From positions 1 to 64,000 of the forward strand of contig JBGSTD010000002.1 of assembly GCA_041736675.1 (NCBI GenBank): a DNA stretch of 64,000 nt, given 5' to 3'. The DNA is from Salaquimonas sp041736675. GTDB taxonomy: Bacteria; Pseudomonadota; Alphaproteobacteria; Rhizobiales; Rhizobiaceae. The notes under the pieces were generated by a model. The model saw only the letters and a program-made list of their open reading frames with translations, was not told the DNA's origin and did no database searches. Below are positions 16,555 through 26,116 of the stretch, in pieces; the stretch's first letter is position 1, and every line of letters begins with the position of its first letter. A program made the position numbers and the translations under genes.

Positions 16555-17454
16555 ATGGCCCAGTTACCAAGTATTACCTCAGGCGATAGCGGCCTGACAC
16601 GGTATATGCAGGAAATTCGCAAGTTCCCGATGCTGGAACCCAATGAAGAGTACATGCTTGCAAAACGCTACCAGGAATATGAAGACGCCGATGCCGCCCA
16701 CAAGCTGGTGACGAGCCACCTGCGCCTCGTTGCCAAGATTGCCATGGGGTATCGCGGCTACGGCCTGCCGATCGGCGAAGTGGTTTCAGAAGGCAATGTC
16801 GGCCTGATGCAGGCAGTCAAGAAATTTGATCCCGAGCGCGGCTTCCGCCTTGCCACCTATGCCATGTGGTGGATCAAGGCCTCGATCCAGGAATATGTCC
16901 TGCGCTCATGGTCGCTCGTCAAGATGGGGACAACTGCCAACCAGAAACGGCTTTTCTTTAATCTGCGCAAGGCCAAGAACAAGATCCAGGCGCTTGGCGA
17001 CGGCGATCTCAATCCCGATCAGGTAAAAGAGATTGCAACCCAGCTTGGCGTCCATGAGGAAGAGGTCATCTCGATGAACCGCCGTCTTGGCGGTGATGCT
17101 TCGCTCAACGCGCCAATCAAGGCTTCCGAAGGCGAAAGCGGCGAGTGGCAGGACTGGCTGGTTGATGACAGCGACAATGCCGAGCAGATCCTCGTAAAGC
17201 AGGACGAACTCGACTCGCGGCGCGACATGCTGCGCGAGGCGATGGATGTTTTGACCGACCGCGAAAAGCGGATCTTCATGGCCCGCCGTCTTGCAGAAGA
17301 CACGGTAACGCTCGAAGATCTGTCGGCAGAGTTCGAAATATCGCGAGAGCGCGTCCGCCAGATCGAGGTGCGCGCCTTCGAAAAGGTTCAAAAAGCCGTC
17401 AAGGCTGCCGCCAAGGAACTGGCAAAGCCCCACGCAATGCTCGAAGCCCACTAA
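16555..17454 (+). CDS. rpoH: RNA polymerase sigma-32 factor RpoH
   Basis: 299 residues, the usual RpoH length. Region 2 includes the core-binding and melting segment (GFRLATYAMWWIKASIQEYVLRSWSLVKMG) directly followed by the RpoH box region (QKRLFFNLRKAK). Region 4 ends with the helix-turn-helix ISRERVRQIEVRAFEKVQKA. RpoH directs transcription of heat-shock chaperone and protease genes. The ATG at 16555 has a strong AGGAGGG site. The upstream 200 bases include an AT-rich TATTATATAAAG stretch that could be a promoter. A rho-independent terminator follows directly. Confidence 0.95.
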   Translation: MAQLPSITSGDSGLTRYMQEIRKFPMLEPNEEYMLAKRYQEYEDADAAHKLVTSHLRLVAKIAMGYRGYGLPIGEVVSEGNVGLMQAVKKFDPERGFRLATYAMWWIKASIQEYVLRSWSLVKMGTTANQKRLFFNLRKAKNKIQALGDGDLNPDQVKEIATQLGVHEEEVISMNRRLGGDASLNAPIKASEGESGEWQDWLVDDSDNAEQILVKQDELDSRRDMLREAMDVLTDREKRIFMARRLAEDTVTLEDLSAEFEISRERVRQIEVRAFEKVQKAVKAAAKELAKPHAMLEAH

Positions 17455-17477
17455 GGCAAAGATGTGATGGAAACAGA

Positions 17478-17504
17478 AACCCGGCCCTAAAGCCGGGTTT
17501 TTTT
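17478..17504. terminator. Terminator between convergent rpoH and thiY
   Basis: Stem AACCCGGC (17478-17485) with GCCGGGTT (17492-17499), loop of six bases, followed by a run of T on the plus strand. Confidence 0.9.
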
Positions 17505-17534
17505 ATGAGCAGTTACATCAAATAGCGCAGCGAC

Positions 17535-18470
17535 CTATTTCACTTCAACCGCATATGTCCCGACCGGAACGATCGTCTTGATCAGACCGGATGCCTTCAT
17601 GAATTCCGCAAAACGCTGATAGCGAACCGTATCGAGCGCGGCAGGCCGCTTGGCAAGGCGCGGCAAGGTATCATGCCAGGCCCTTTGGTTGAGATCATTC
17701 TGCAGGTCCTGATGGGCACGGGCAAAAATGTCCCAGGCATCCTCGGGATGATTGGTGATATAGAGCGTTGCCTCTTCGATCACGTTGAGGAAGGTGCGAA
17801 AGCGCGGATCATTCACCCGGTCATTTTTGGCAACCAGTATGAGTTCGTCATAGACAGGAACGCCGTTTTCCTCGGGATAAAATGCCTTGCCGGGATGTCC
17901 TTCAATATCCAGCTGGTTAAGCTCGAAATTGCGGAATGCCCCGATGACCGCGTCCACCTTGCCGGTGATCAGCGAAGGGGAAAGGGCAAAATTGATGTTG
18001 ACCAGCTTCACGTCCGAGAGGGTCAGACCTGCTGTTTTCAACATAGCCCCAAGCAGCGCATCCTCAAAACCGCCAACCGAAAATCCTATGGTTTTGCCTT
18101 TCAGGTCTCCAAGCGTATTGATACCACTTGATTCCAGAACCACCAGCGCATTGAGCGGAGTCTCCGCAAGGGTTCCAATCCGCGTTAGCGGCAGCCCCTC
18201 CTCCACCTGCACATGCAGTTGCGGTTGATAGGTGATCGCGAGATCACCTTGGCCCGCTGCCACAAGGCGCGGTGGCGCACTCGGATCAGCCGGAGCAACA
18301 AGATCAACCTCCAGCCCTGCAGCCTCGAACATGCCGCGCTCCCGGGCAATCACCAGCGCCGCATGGTCAGGGTTCACAAACCAGTCAAGCAAAACGGTGA
18401 GCTTTTCGGCTGCAATGGCATTGACCGGCGCAAGTACCAGAAAGGCGACCAGTGTTAAAAGGCGTATCAT
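17535..18470 (-). CDS. thiY: Thiamine-precursor ABC transporter substrate-binding protein (NMT1/THI5-like)
   Basis: 311 residues with a Sec signal peptide ending near NAIAAEK and an NMT1/THI5-type periplasmic binding fold: LDWFVNPDHAALVIARERG, GDLAITYQPQ and the phosphate-binding-like GKTIGFSVGG. Family members (ThiY) bind formylaminopyrimidine or related pyrimidines for thiamine salvage. The TPP riboswitch upstream of thiX supports this reading. The ATG at 18468-18470 has a GGAGA site; a start at 18494 would extend the signal. The gene is downstream of thiX by about 68 bases. No ATPase gene follows. Confidence 0.85.
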   Translation of the reverse strand: MIRLLTLVAFLVLAPVNAIAAEKLTVLLDWFVNPDHAALVIARERGMFEAAGLEVDLVAPADPSAPPRLVAAGQGDLAITYQPQLHVQVEEGLPLTRIGTLAETPLNALVVLESSGINTLGDLKGKTIGFSVGGFEDALLGAMLKTAGLTLSDVKLVNINFALSPSLITGKVDAVIGAFRNFELNQLDIEGHPGKAFYPEENGVPVYDELILVAKNDRVNDPRFRTFLNVIEEATLYITNHPEDAWDIFARAHQDLQNDLNQRAWHDTLPRLAKRPAALDTVRYQRFAEFMKASGLIKTIVPVGTYAVEVK

Positions 18471-18538
18471 TTTGTTTCTCCAATCAGTTATCAATTCACA
18501 TACTCAAAAGTCATAAAACCGGTCCGCATTGGCCTTCC

Positions 18539-19324
18539 TCAGACGGCCATTCGGTTTGCCCACCACAAGACACGGTCAGCGATTTTCACCACGGCCAGCC
18601 GCAAGACCACCGCGCAGATCGCAAGAACTATCAACGCGGCAAAAACCACCTCGGTCTGGGTTCGTGCATTGGCCTGCAGCATGACAAAACCAAGCCCGCC
18701 CGATGCGCCTGCCCACTCCCCGACAATTGCCCCGATGGGGGCAATGGTTGCCGCGACCTTCAATCCGGTCATCAGGGACGGCATGGCGGCAGGTATGCGC
18801 ATGAGGCGCAGCAATTGCGTTTGGCTTGCCCCCCAACTGGTACCAAGATCAAGCCAGGTCAGAGGGGTCTGCTTGAGACCATCATAAAAGGCTGAGGCTA
18901 CGGGAAAGAAAATGATCAATGCTGCCATGACTATTTTCGAACCAATGCCGAAGCCGAACCATATTACCAGAAGCGGGGCAATGGCAAAAACCGGCAGCGT
19001 CTGCGTTGCCACGACAACAGGCATCAAATAACGGTCGAGCACGGCAAATTGCGAAAGCAGCAACGCAACAGCAATTCCGGCAAGTGATCCGACGGCAAAG
19101 CCAAGCACCATCTCGTGAATTGTAATCAAGGCATTTTCCGCAAGATAGGCCGTTTGTGTGCCAAAAACCCCGGCAACCATCATCGGTGACGGCAAGATAA
19201 ACTTTGCTGGATTGAATGCCCAAATCAAAATTTGCCAGCAGGCAATCAAGACCATCATCACGCCAAAAGCATGAAGGAATTTTGATCTTGAAGATTGCTT
19301 GGCAGATTGCAGGGCAGACAGCAC
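18539..19324 (-). CDS. thiX: Thiamine-precursor ABC transporter permease
   Basis: 261 residues with about six membrane helices and the permease EAA loop (DLGTSWGASQTQLLRLMRIP, about residues 167-186), which contacts the ATPase. It is the SsuC/TauC/ThiX type of permease. The GTG start at 19322-19324 has a GAGGAAG site. The TPP riboswitch lies about 60 bases upstream, so expression should fall when thiamine pyrophosphate is abundant. A permease and a binding protein are encoded here, but the nucleotide-binding subunit must come from elsewhere. Confidence 0.85.
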   Translation of the reverse strand: MLSALQSAKQSSRSKFLHAFGVMMVLIACWQILIWAFNPAKFILPSPMMVAGVFGTQTAYLAENALITIHEMVLGFAVGSLAGIAVALLLSQFAVLDRYLMPVVVATQTLPVFAIAPLLVIWFGFGIGSKIVMAALIIFFPVASAFYDGLKQTPLTWLDLGTSWGASQTQLLRLMRIPAAMPSLMTGLKVAATIAPIGAIVGEWAGASGGLGFVMLQANARTQTEVVFAALIVLAICAVVLRLAVVKIADRVLWWANRMAV

Positions 19325-19383
19325 GGCTTCCTCACAAAAGTTGCAAGGGGAAGGAAAAGCGCTTTACAGGAAAACTGGTCCCG

Positions 19384-19493
19384 TTCCATCCCTTCGCCGG
19401 CATTATCCGGAGCAGGTTCTCGATCCGTTGCGGATCAAGGGTTCAGCGCTTAACTGTCTCAGCCAGCCGGACAATCCCGGCAAGCACCCCTTG
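19384..19493 (-). promoter_or_regulatory. TPP riboswitch (THI element)
   Basis: Read on the minus strand, the region carries the conserved THI-box landmarks in order: GGGGTGC near the 5' end, GGCTGAGA, ACCCTTGA, GAACCTG and GGATAATGCCGGCGAAGGGA. The last and first segments pair to form the closing stem. It sits directly upstream of thiX. Binding of thiamine pyrophosphate is expected to reduce expression of thiX-thiY. Confidence 0.93.
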
Positions 19494-19561
19494 GAGTTCA
19501 ATAATGATTAGCGCACGCGGGGCTTTGAAGCAAGCAGGGCAGAACAGATTGCACTTTGGTC

Positions 19562-21913
19562 CTACCGGTTCTTCCAGTCTGCCAGCGCTTCCTTGAACAC
19601 GGCATTTCCGGTCGCACCCTTTTCAAAGGTAAGCAATGCCCGTCTTCCGGTCACATAAGAAACCGGAATATCAATCCAGTCCGAATTTTCCAGAAGATTG
19701 AGATTGGTTCTCTGCGCCTGTTCAAGATTATTGAGGGCAATCAGGAAATATCCGGTATCAATGCGGGCGGGAACACCAACAAGACTTTCGCCCCGCGCCT
19801 GCTCGGTCGATTTAAGGACAAAGCGCGAAACCCCGTCAATGTTACCGCCGGTAAACTCTGCAGGAGCCGAGAAAACCAGTTCGATAATGTGGCTCGCGGG
19901 AAGCCCCGCATCCAGGTTGCGTTTGATGGTCATGTTGAGGGTCAGCCCGCGGGCGGGGATCTCCATCATGCCTTTGATGACGGGTTCAGGTTGAGCGCCT
20001 TCTTCAGGCGACTCATTCGCCAACGACCAGGAAATGCTGCCTTCATCACGGTTTGCCCCGTTTGTGCCGGAAGCTTCCTCGTAAAGATAGGTCTTCTCAC
20101 CATTGATGGCACCGGGTTGCTCTGCCACCTGCGATTGCTCACCGGTGGTATTTTCCGCCACCGGGGCCTGCGCTTCTGGTGCCGGTGTTTCGGTTACAGG
20201 CGTTTCGCTTGCAGACGGTTCAGCCGCAGTAGGCGCATCAGGAGTAGCCGGTTGTTCTGCCCCGGCAGCAGGTGTCTCTTCCTGAACCTCAACCGTGGCA
20301 GGCGGGACTATCTCTTCCGGCAGCTTTTCAGCAGGCTGCTCTACTGGAACCGTTATCGTTCGAACAGGTTTGGGTGCTGGCTCAATAGGCTCTGTTGCCC
20401 CGTTTTCCCCGGTCCCAAGTCGAGCATCGTCCTTGTTGTCTTCCGCCTCTGAACCCGGCTCGGTGCCAACCTGATTGCCATTGGTCTGCTGCGCTTCGGG
20501 CGCAACAGGTTTGGCGGAATTGTCCTGTGACGTTTGCCCGTCACCATTGATCAATTCACGCACGGCGACAATACCGTCATTGGCTGTTTTCATCACGATG
20601 TCGCGGTAATAATAGCCTGCTCCAGCTACACCACCAAGAAGCAGAATGGCTAGAAGGCCCCCCAACACCTTGCCACCACCGCTGGAAGGAACCTCAACAC
20701 CTCGCTGATCAAGGTAAAGCTCATCCTTGTCGCCCTTTAATGGATCATTGTCCAGTTCGGAAACAAAGGGGGGAGCACCGTTTTCAGAATGCGGCAGGGA
20801 CAAATCCTGTGGCATTGTTTCTGGCAGAGATTCTGTCTCATCGGCAAACCGGTCTTCGCCCTCAGGCCCGCCCTGTTGCTTGTTCAGCTTTTCAATATTG
20901 CGGATAAGATCGTCGAAACTCGCTACCGGGGCGTCTGTCAAACCGCTTCCGGCGCGATCCTCCAGCAGCTCATCAGGATGTGGTTTCACCAAAGCCGCGT
21001 CAATTTCAAAATCGCTATTGGATGTTGAAGGGCTAACTCCCGTCTGGGGCACCGAGGAAATTGTCGGTGCGACCGGCGATGTCGGGAGTGTTGGAGTTTC
21101 CGGCGCTTGGGGCTGCGGCTCGTCAATACTTTCCCGAGGCAGGCTGTCTTTCCATTCGCTGGTATCTGCTACAGGCGTTTGATGGAATTCAGGCCGTTCA
21201 CTTGGTGAAAACTCAATCTGTTCCACCGTATCAGGCAAATCACTTTCAGGCATGCCGGATGCTGCGGCGGCTTCCAGCATTTTGGCCAGACGGTCCTGAT
21301 TGGTTTTCCCCCTCGGCGCTTTGCCTGACAGCATGTCCAGCGACTGCTGACGCCACTCCTGCGTCAATTCAAAACCCGGATAGCCGATCGTTGCAGTAAC
21401 AAAAGCCAGTTGCGCATCGCTCATGGCGGCAATCTGGCTTATTGTCGTGACACCCTGCTCTGCCAGCAGACGTGCTGTCTTCTCGCCAATTCCGTCAATC
21501 AGGATCGGGTCATCGATAAATCCTTTGGGAACTATGACGGGCGCAGGCTCCTCGATTGCTGCAGCTACCGGCTCCATCTCTGGCTGCGCAGTTTCCTCGC
21601 TTGCGGCGATGTCCGCTCCATCATTGGCATTTATTTCCGAAGCGGCGGCGGCATCAGGGATGGAAAAGGCTTTGTTGAAGGCTGCCTCAATATCTATTTC
21701 CGCGACATGATAACGATTTTCAACTTCATCTATGGCGTCTTCCAACTGACCGAGCTGCTTTGCAATGGCAGCTTCCGGTGGCAACGGGTCCATGGCACGC
21801 AATTTGCGTTCAATTGCAGCCCGCGCCTTGCCATATATATGCGCCCTGTTTTCGACTGTATTGTCGGTAAGACCGCTAACAGCCTTGTCCAGAATTGAAA
21901 TGTAGTCAGCCAT
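19562..21913 (-). CDS. Large HhH-containing single-pass membrane protein, conserved hypothetical
   Basis: 783 residues. An N-terminal helical region (about 1-75) comes first. Near 131-171 is a helix-hairpin-helix-like motif, LIDGIGEKTARLLAEQGVTT, as in the fusions of SAP/HhH domains to membrane proteins. A long acidic Pro/Ser/Thr-rich linker leads to one transmembrane helix at about 413-435 (GGLLAILLLGGVAGAGYYY). A second Pro/Glu/Thr-rich segment precedes a beta-rich C-terminal domain of about 160 residues that would be periplasmic. It resembles uncharacterised rhizobial proteins with the same architecture. Function unknown; one possibility is linking a cytoplasmic nucleic-acid or protein partner to the envelope. 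Confidence 0.75.
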   Translation of the reverse strand: MADYISILDKAVSGLTDNTVENRAHIYGKARAAIERKLRAMDPLPPEAAIAKQLGQLEDAIDEVENRYHVAEIDIEAAFNKAFSIPDAAAASEINANDGADIAASEETAQPEMEPVAAAIEEPAPVIVPKGFIDDPILIDGIGEKTARLLAEQGVTTISQIAAMSDAQLAFVTATIGYPGFELTQEWRQQSLDMLSGKAPRGKTNQDRLAKMLEAAAASGMPESDLPDTVEQIEFSPSERPEFHQTPVADTSEWKDSLPRESIDEPQPQAPETPTLPTSPVAPTISSVPQTGVSPSTSNSDFEIDAALVKPHPDELLEDRAGSGLTDAPVASFDDLIRNIEKLNKQQGGPEGEDRFADETESLPETMPQDLSLPHSENGAPPFVSELDNDPLKGDKDELYLDQRGVEVPSSGGGKVLGGLLAILLLGGVAGAGYYYRDIVMKTANDGIVAVRELINGDGQTSQDNSAKPVAPEAQQTNGNQVGTEPGSEAEDNKDDARLGTGENGATEPIEPAPKPVRTITVPVEQPAEKLPEEIVPPATVEVQEETPAAGAEQPATPDAPTAAEPSASETPVTETPAPEAQAPVAENTTGEQSQVAEQPGAINGEKTYLYEEASGTNGANRDEGSISWSLANESPEEGAQPEPVIKGMMEIPARGLTLNMTIKRNLDAGLPASHIIELVFSAPAEFTGGNIDGVSRFVLKSTEQARGESLVGVPARIDTGYFLIALNNLEQAQRTNLNLLENSDWIDIPVSYVTGRRALLTFEKGATGNAVFKEALADWKNR

Positions 21914-21992
21914 ATATGTCTATCCGCGAATGGTCCGTTACTACGCCGAAAGCCGCGAATTTATTACGCAACTCGAAGTACTTGTAACCCTT

Positions 21993-23291
21993 TTAATCCT
22001 GAAACGGGTCTTGGACAAGTATTGTATCCTCCCGCTCGGGACTTGTGGATAGTAAAGCCACCGGAGCCCCGATTAGTTCCTCGATCTGGCGCACATATTT
22101 GATTGCCTGGGCTGGCAACTCGCTCCAGTTTCGTGCGCCAACGGTTGTACCTTTCCAACCCTCAACGCTTTCATAAATGGGCACAACACGGGCCTGTGCG
22201 CCCTGTGCAGCCGGCAGATAGTCAATCTTCTTGCCATCCAGTTCATAGCCGACACAAACCTTGATTTCGTCAAGACCGTCAAGCACATCCAGCTTGGTCA
22301 GCGCGATACCTGTAATTCCATTGACTGCAACAGCCTGGCGGACCAAAACTGCATCGAACCAGCCGCAACGACGCTTGCGCCCTGTCACTGTTCCAAATTC
22401 ATGTCCGCGCTCACCGAGAAACTGGCCGATCTCGTTTTTCTGCTCTGTCGGGAATGGCCCCTCGCCCACCCGTGTCGTGTAAGCCTTGGTGATACCCAAT
22501 ACATAACCAACTGAACCGGGACCCATACCGGAACCCGCCGCAGCCTGACCGGCAACAGTATTCGATGAGGTCACATACGGATAGGTTCCGTGGTCGATAT
22601 CAAGAAGCGTTCCCTGCGCACCTTCAAAAAGAATGCGCTCACCATTGCGTTTTTTCTCGTCGAGCAAACGCCATACCGGCTCGATATAGGGAACCAGCTG
22701 ATCAGCGACATCGGTGAGTTCTTTCAAAATGACGTCTTGCGAAACTTCCGGCTCGTTGAAGCCCCGGCGCAGCGCATTGTGATGGCTAAGGAGCCGGTCC
22801 ACCTTCATTGGCAGTATTTCCGGATTGGCAAGATCGAGCATGTGAATGGCACGGCGGCCAACCTTGTCTTCATAAGCGGGGCCGATGCCGCGACGTGTTG
22901 TGCCGATGCTGGTACCCGTGTTGGAAGCGGCATCCTCGCGAAGTCCGTCAAGAGCGCTGTGCAATGAGAGAATAAGGGTGGCGTTTTCGGCAATGCGCAG
23001 ATTTTCCGGAGTGACCTTGACGCCCTGCTCGCCAAGACGCTTGATCTCCGCAACAAGCGCATGCGGATCAATCACAACACCATTGCCGATGACAGCAAGT
23101 TTGCCCGGGCGCACCACACCCGAAGGCAGGAGGCTCAATTTGTAGCTGACACCATCGATAACCAAGGTGTGACCGGCATTGTGGCCACCCTGAAAGCGCA
23201 CCACCACATCGGCGCGTTCTGACAGCCAGTCAACGATCTTGCCTTTACCTTCATCGCCCCATTGGGAACCGATGACGACCACATTACCCAT
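21993..23291 (-). CDS. purA: Adenylosuccinate synthetase
   Basis: 432 residues, full length. The N-terminal P-loop GDEGKGK (12-18) and the substrate-binding segments NAGHTL, GTSIGTTRRGIGPAYEDK (region about 125-142) and TRVGEGPFPTE are intact. PurA joins IMP and aspartate using GTP, the first committed step from IMP to AMP. It starts at the ATG at 23289-23291 with a nearby GGAG. The gene stands alone between the large membrane protein and a divergent permease. Confidence 0.96.
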   Translation of the reverse strand: MGNVVVIGSQWGDEGKGKIVDWLSERADVVVRFQGGHNAGHTLVIDGVSYKLSLLPSGVVRPGKLAVIGNGVVIDPHALVAEIKRLGEQGVKVTPENLRIAENATLILSLHSALDGLREDAASNTGTSIGTTRRGIGPAYEDKVGRRAIHMLDLANPEILPMKVDRLLSHHNALRRGFNEPEVSQDVILKELTDVADQLVPYIEPVWRLLDEKKRNGERILFEGAQGTLLDIDHGTYPYVTSSNTVAGQAAAGSGMGPGSVGYVLGITKAYTTRVGEGPFPTEQKNEIGQFLGERGHEFGTVTGRKRRCGWFDAVLVRQAVAVNGITGIALTKLDVLDGLDEIKVCVGYELDGKKIDYLPAAQGAQARVVPIYESVEGWKGTTVGARNWSELPAQAIKYVRQIEELIGAPVALLSTSPEREDTILVQDPFQD

Positions 23292-23513
23292 GAAAACACT
23301 CCGTTGTTTGCCAGACCCCTGCGGGGATCATGAAAGATAGGGCAAACCGGGAGTAAAAAGTCAAACCAGTACAGCAAGTTGAAACTTCCCAGATTGCGGT
23401 TGTTATTACGATGAAACTGGGCCAAACATCAAGTCAGTCATCCGATCTGCCAACAGGTTTTACTTTCCCCTCACGCTCCACCCTTTTTTATATCCGATCA
23501 GGTTTGTTTCCAA

Positions 23514-24413
23514 ATGTCCTCGTTTCAACTCTTGCTCGGCCGTCCATATCTGCTTCTGCTTCTCACGGCATTGTTCTGGGGCGGTAACGCGGTCGCCGGA
23601 AAGCTGGCCGTTGGACACGTTTCTCCGTTTATCCTGACATTCATCCGCTGGGCCGTTGCGATGGCAATCGTCTATCCCTTCGCTATTCCCCACCTGAAGC
23701 GGGACTGGCCGAACATCCGCAAAAATCTGCCCTTCATGGTTTTTCTCGGCGTGATGGGTTTCGCGGTTTTCAACAATCTCATGTATTCGGCGCTTGTTCA
23801 TACCAGCGCCATCAATGTTGCGATTGTTCAGGCGTCAATGCCGCTGATCGTCTTCTTCCTGAATTTTCTTTTGTACCGCATCCTTGCGACCGGCCTTCAG
23901 GCTTTCGGCTTTCTCTTGACACTCGTTGGCGTTGTCATAGTTGCCGCGCGCGGAAATCTGGAAACACTGATGTCACTCGATTTCAACTACGGCGACCTGC
24001 TGATGCTCATCGCCATTATGACATATGGCACATATTCGGTCCTGTTGAAAAACAAGCCGGTAATGCACTGGCTGAGTTTCATCACTGTCCTTGGAACCTC
24101 TGCTCTTTTTGCCTCAATGTTTTTTGCCGGCTGGGAGATCAGCCAGGGCACCGCGTTATGGCCAGATACACAGGGATGGCTCGTCGTCATTTACACGGCG
24201 CTTTTCCCGTCCATCCTCAGTCAGGTTTTCTGGATGCGCGGTCTGGAAATGATCGGATCAAACCGCGGCGGCGTTTTCATCAACCTTGTTCCAATCTTCG
24301 GCTCGGTGCTGGCAATTCTGATCCTTGGCGAAAAGTTTCACCTCTATCACGCCTTTGCCCTTGTTCTGGTCCTTGGCGGTGTCTGGCTGTCACAGCAAAG
24401 ACAAAGAGGCTGA
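23514..24413 (+). CDS. EamA/DMT superfamily permease
   Basis: 299 residues with ten predicted helices in two EamA repeats, for example FWGGNAVAGKLAVGHVSPF in the first half and GSNRGGVFINLVPIFGSVLA in the second. Members export amino acids or metabolites; the substrate is not predictable. Start ATG at 23514. It is divergent from purA. Confidence 0.85.
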   Translation: MSSFQLLLGRPYLLLLLTALFWGGNAVAGKLAVGHVSPFILTFIRWAVAMAIVYPFAIPHLKRDWPNIRKNLPFMVFLGVMGFAVFNNLMYSALVHTSAINVAIVQASMPLIVFFLNFLLYRILATGLQAFGFLLTLVGVVIVAARGNLETLMSLDFNYGDLLMLIAIMTYGTYSVLLKNKPVMHWLSFITVLGTSALFASMFFAGWEISQGTALWPDTQGWLVVIYTALFPSILSQVFWMRGLEMIGSNRGGVFINLVPIFGSVLAILILGEKFHLYHAFALVLVLGGVWLSQQRQRG

Positions 24414-24420
24414 ATAAAAA

Positions 24421-24439
24421 TGGCCGGATAATCCGGCCA
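24421..24439. terminator. Hairpin between the DMT permease and serA
   Basis: Nearly perfect palindrome TGGCCGGAT (24421-24429) / ATCCGGCCA (24431-24439), placed between convergent genes. T-runs are weak on both sides, so termination is inferred. Confidence 0.6.
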
Positions 24440-24468
24440 TCCAGTTTAATATTTTTCAGCCTATCAAA

Positions 24469-26064
24469 TCAGGCGATATCGAACTCAAGAGCTTTTGCCT
24501 GGTTGAACAGACCGCTGGCCAAAAGCACTGTAAGGACTTCTTCGGGTACCGGCTGGTCAAGATACAAGAGCGCAATCGCGTTGCCGCCTGCTGTATCGCG
24601 TCCAAGCTGGAAATTCGCGATATTGACGCGCGCCTTGCCGAACACCGTGCCAAGCGTACCAATAATACCTGGCACATCTTCATTGGTTGTGTAAATCATG
24701 TAACGGCCAATTTCCGCATCAAGATTGATACCCTTGATCTGGATGAAACGCGGCTTGCCATCGGAGAACACTGTTCCGGCAATGGTACGGTCCTGCTTGT
24801 CGGTGATGACGCGTATCTTGATATAGCTGTCAAAAACGCCGGACTTGTCCTGGACCGTTTCGGAAATCTGCATGCCTCGCTCTTTCGCCATCAAAGGTGC
24901 AGAGACCATGTTGACATCCGATAGCTGGCTCTTGATCAGCCCTGCGATTGCCGCCGCAGTCATGGCCTTGATGTTCATCTTGGCAACACCGCCGTCATAG
25001 GTGATCTCCACCTTGTTGATCGCCTCTTCGGTAACCTGTCCGACAAAAGCCCCCAGGTGCTGGGCCAATTTGACAAACGGCACCAGCTTCGGCGCTTCCT
25101 CGGCGGTGATGGAGGGCATGTTGAGCGCGTTGGATACAGCACCCTTGACGAGATAATCTGACATCTGTTCGGCAACCTGGAGCGCCACGTTTTCCTGCGC
25201 TTCCGTAGTCGAGGCCCCAAGGTGCGGAGTGCAGACCACGTTTGGCAATCCGAAAAGCGGGCTTGCGGTCGCAGGTTCAATGGCAAACACATCAAAGGCC
25301 GCGCCAGCCACCTTGCCCGCCTTGATCGCATCGGCAAGGGCATCCTCGTCCACCAGTCCGCCGCGCGCGCAGTTGATGATGCGAACACCGTCCTTCATCT
25401 TTTCAATGGCTTCCCTGCTGATGATATTCTTGGTCTTTTCGGTCATCGGTACGTGCAGGGTGATGAAGTCGGCACGCGCCAGCATGTCGTCAAGCTCAAC
25501 TTTTTCAACGCCAATTTCATCAGCCTTGTCCTGAGAAAGGAACGGGTCATAGGCCAGTACCTTCATCCGCAAACCGTGGGCGCGGTCAATGACGATCTTG
25601 CCGATATTGCCTGCTCCAACAATTCCAAGATACTTGCCGGTGATTTCAACACCCATGAACTTTGACTTTTCCCATTTGCCGGCCTGGGTCGAGGCATCAG
25701 CGGCGGGGATTTGCCTTGCACAGGCAAGCATCAGCGTGATCGCGTGCTCAGCGGTCGTGATCGAATTGCCGAAAGGCGTGTTCATCACAACGATACCCTT
25801 GCGGGAGGCGGCTGGAATATCGACATTGTCAACACCGATCCCGGCCCTCCCGATAACCTTGAGATTGGTAGCGGCAGCGATAATTTTCTCGGTCACTTTT
25901 GTGGCTGAGCGGATCGCCAGGCCATCATAATTGCCGATGACTTCCAGCAATTTGTCCTTGTCCTTGCCAAGGTCGGGCATGTAGTCGACTTCAACACCAT
26001 TGCGGCGGAAAATATCAACGGCGGTTTCAGAGAGTTGGTCAGATACGAGTACGCGAGGTGCCAT
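24469..26064 (-). CDS. serA: D-3-phosphoglycerate dehydrogenase
   Basis: 531 residues, the long form: an NAD-binding domain with GAGNIG (150-155), catalytic His region NVVCTPHLGASTTEA, an intervening (ASB) domain and a C-terminal ACT domain (VPGIIGTLGTVFGKARVNIANF region). It oxidises 3-phosphoglycerate to 3-phosphohydroxypyruvate, the first step of serine synthesis, and the ACT domain usually mediates serine feedback. The start at 26064 follows GGAGGCC. It is downstream of serC by 52 bases, in the same operon. Confidence 0.95.
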   Translation of the reverse strand: MAPRVLVSDQLSETAVDIFRRNGVEVDYMPDLGKDKDKLLEVIGNYDGLAIRSATKVTEKIIAAATNLKVIGRAGIGVDNVDIPAASRKGIVVMNTPFGNSITTAEHAITLMLACARQIPAADASTQAGKWEKSKFMGVEITGKYLGIVGAGNIGKIVIDRAHGLRMKVLAYDPFLSQDKADEIGVEKVELDDMLARADFITLHVPMTEKTKNIISREAIEKMKDGVRIINCARGGLVDEDALADAIKAGKVAGAAFDVFAIEPATASPLFGLPNVVCTPHLGASTTEAQENVALQVAEQMSDYLVKGAVSNALNMPSITAEEAPKLVPFVKLAQHLGAFVGQVTEEAINKVEITYDGGVAKMNIKAMTAAAIAGLIKSQLSDVNMVSAPLMAKERGMQISETVQDKSGVFDSYIKIRVITDKQDRTIAGTVFSDGKPRFIQIKGINLDAEIGRYMIYTTNEDVPGIIGTLGTVFGKARVNIANFQLGRDTAGGNAIALLYLDQPVPEEVLTVLLASGLFNQAKALEFDIA

Positions 26065-26116
26065 CATGGCCTCCATTGGAATAGAATTTAAATGAAATGA
26101 GTGACAAGCTGCCCGC

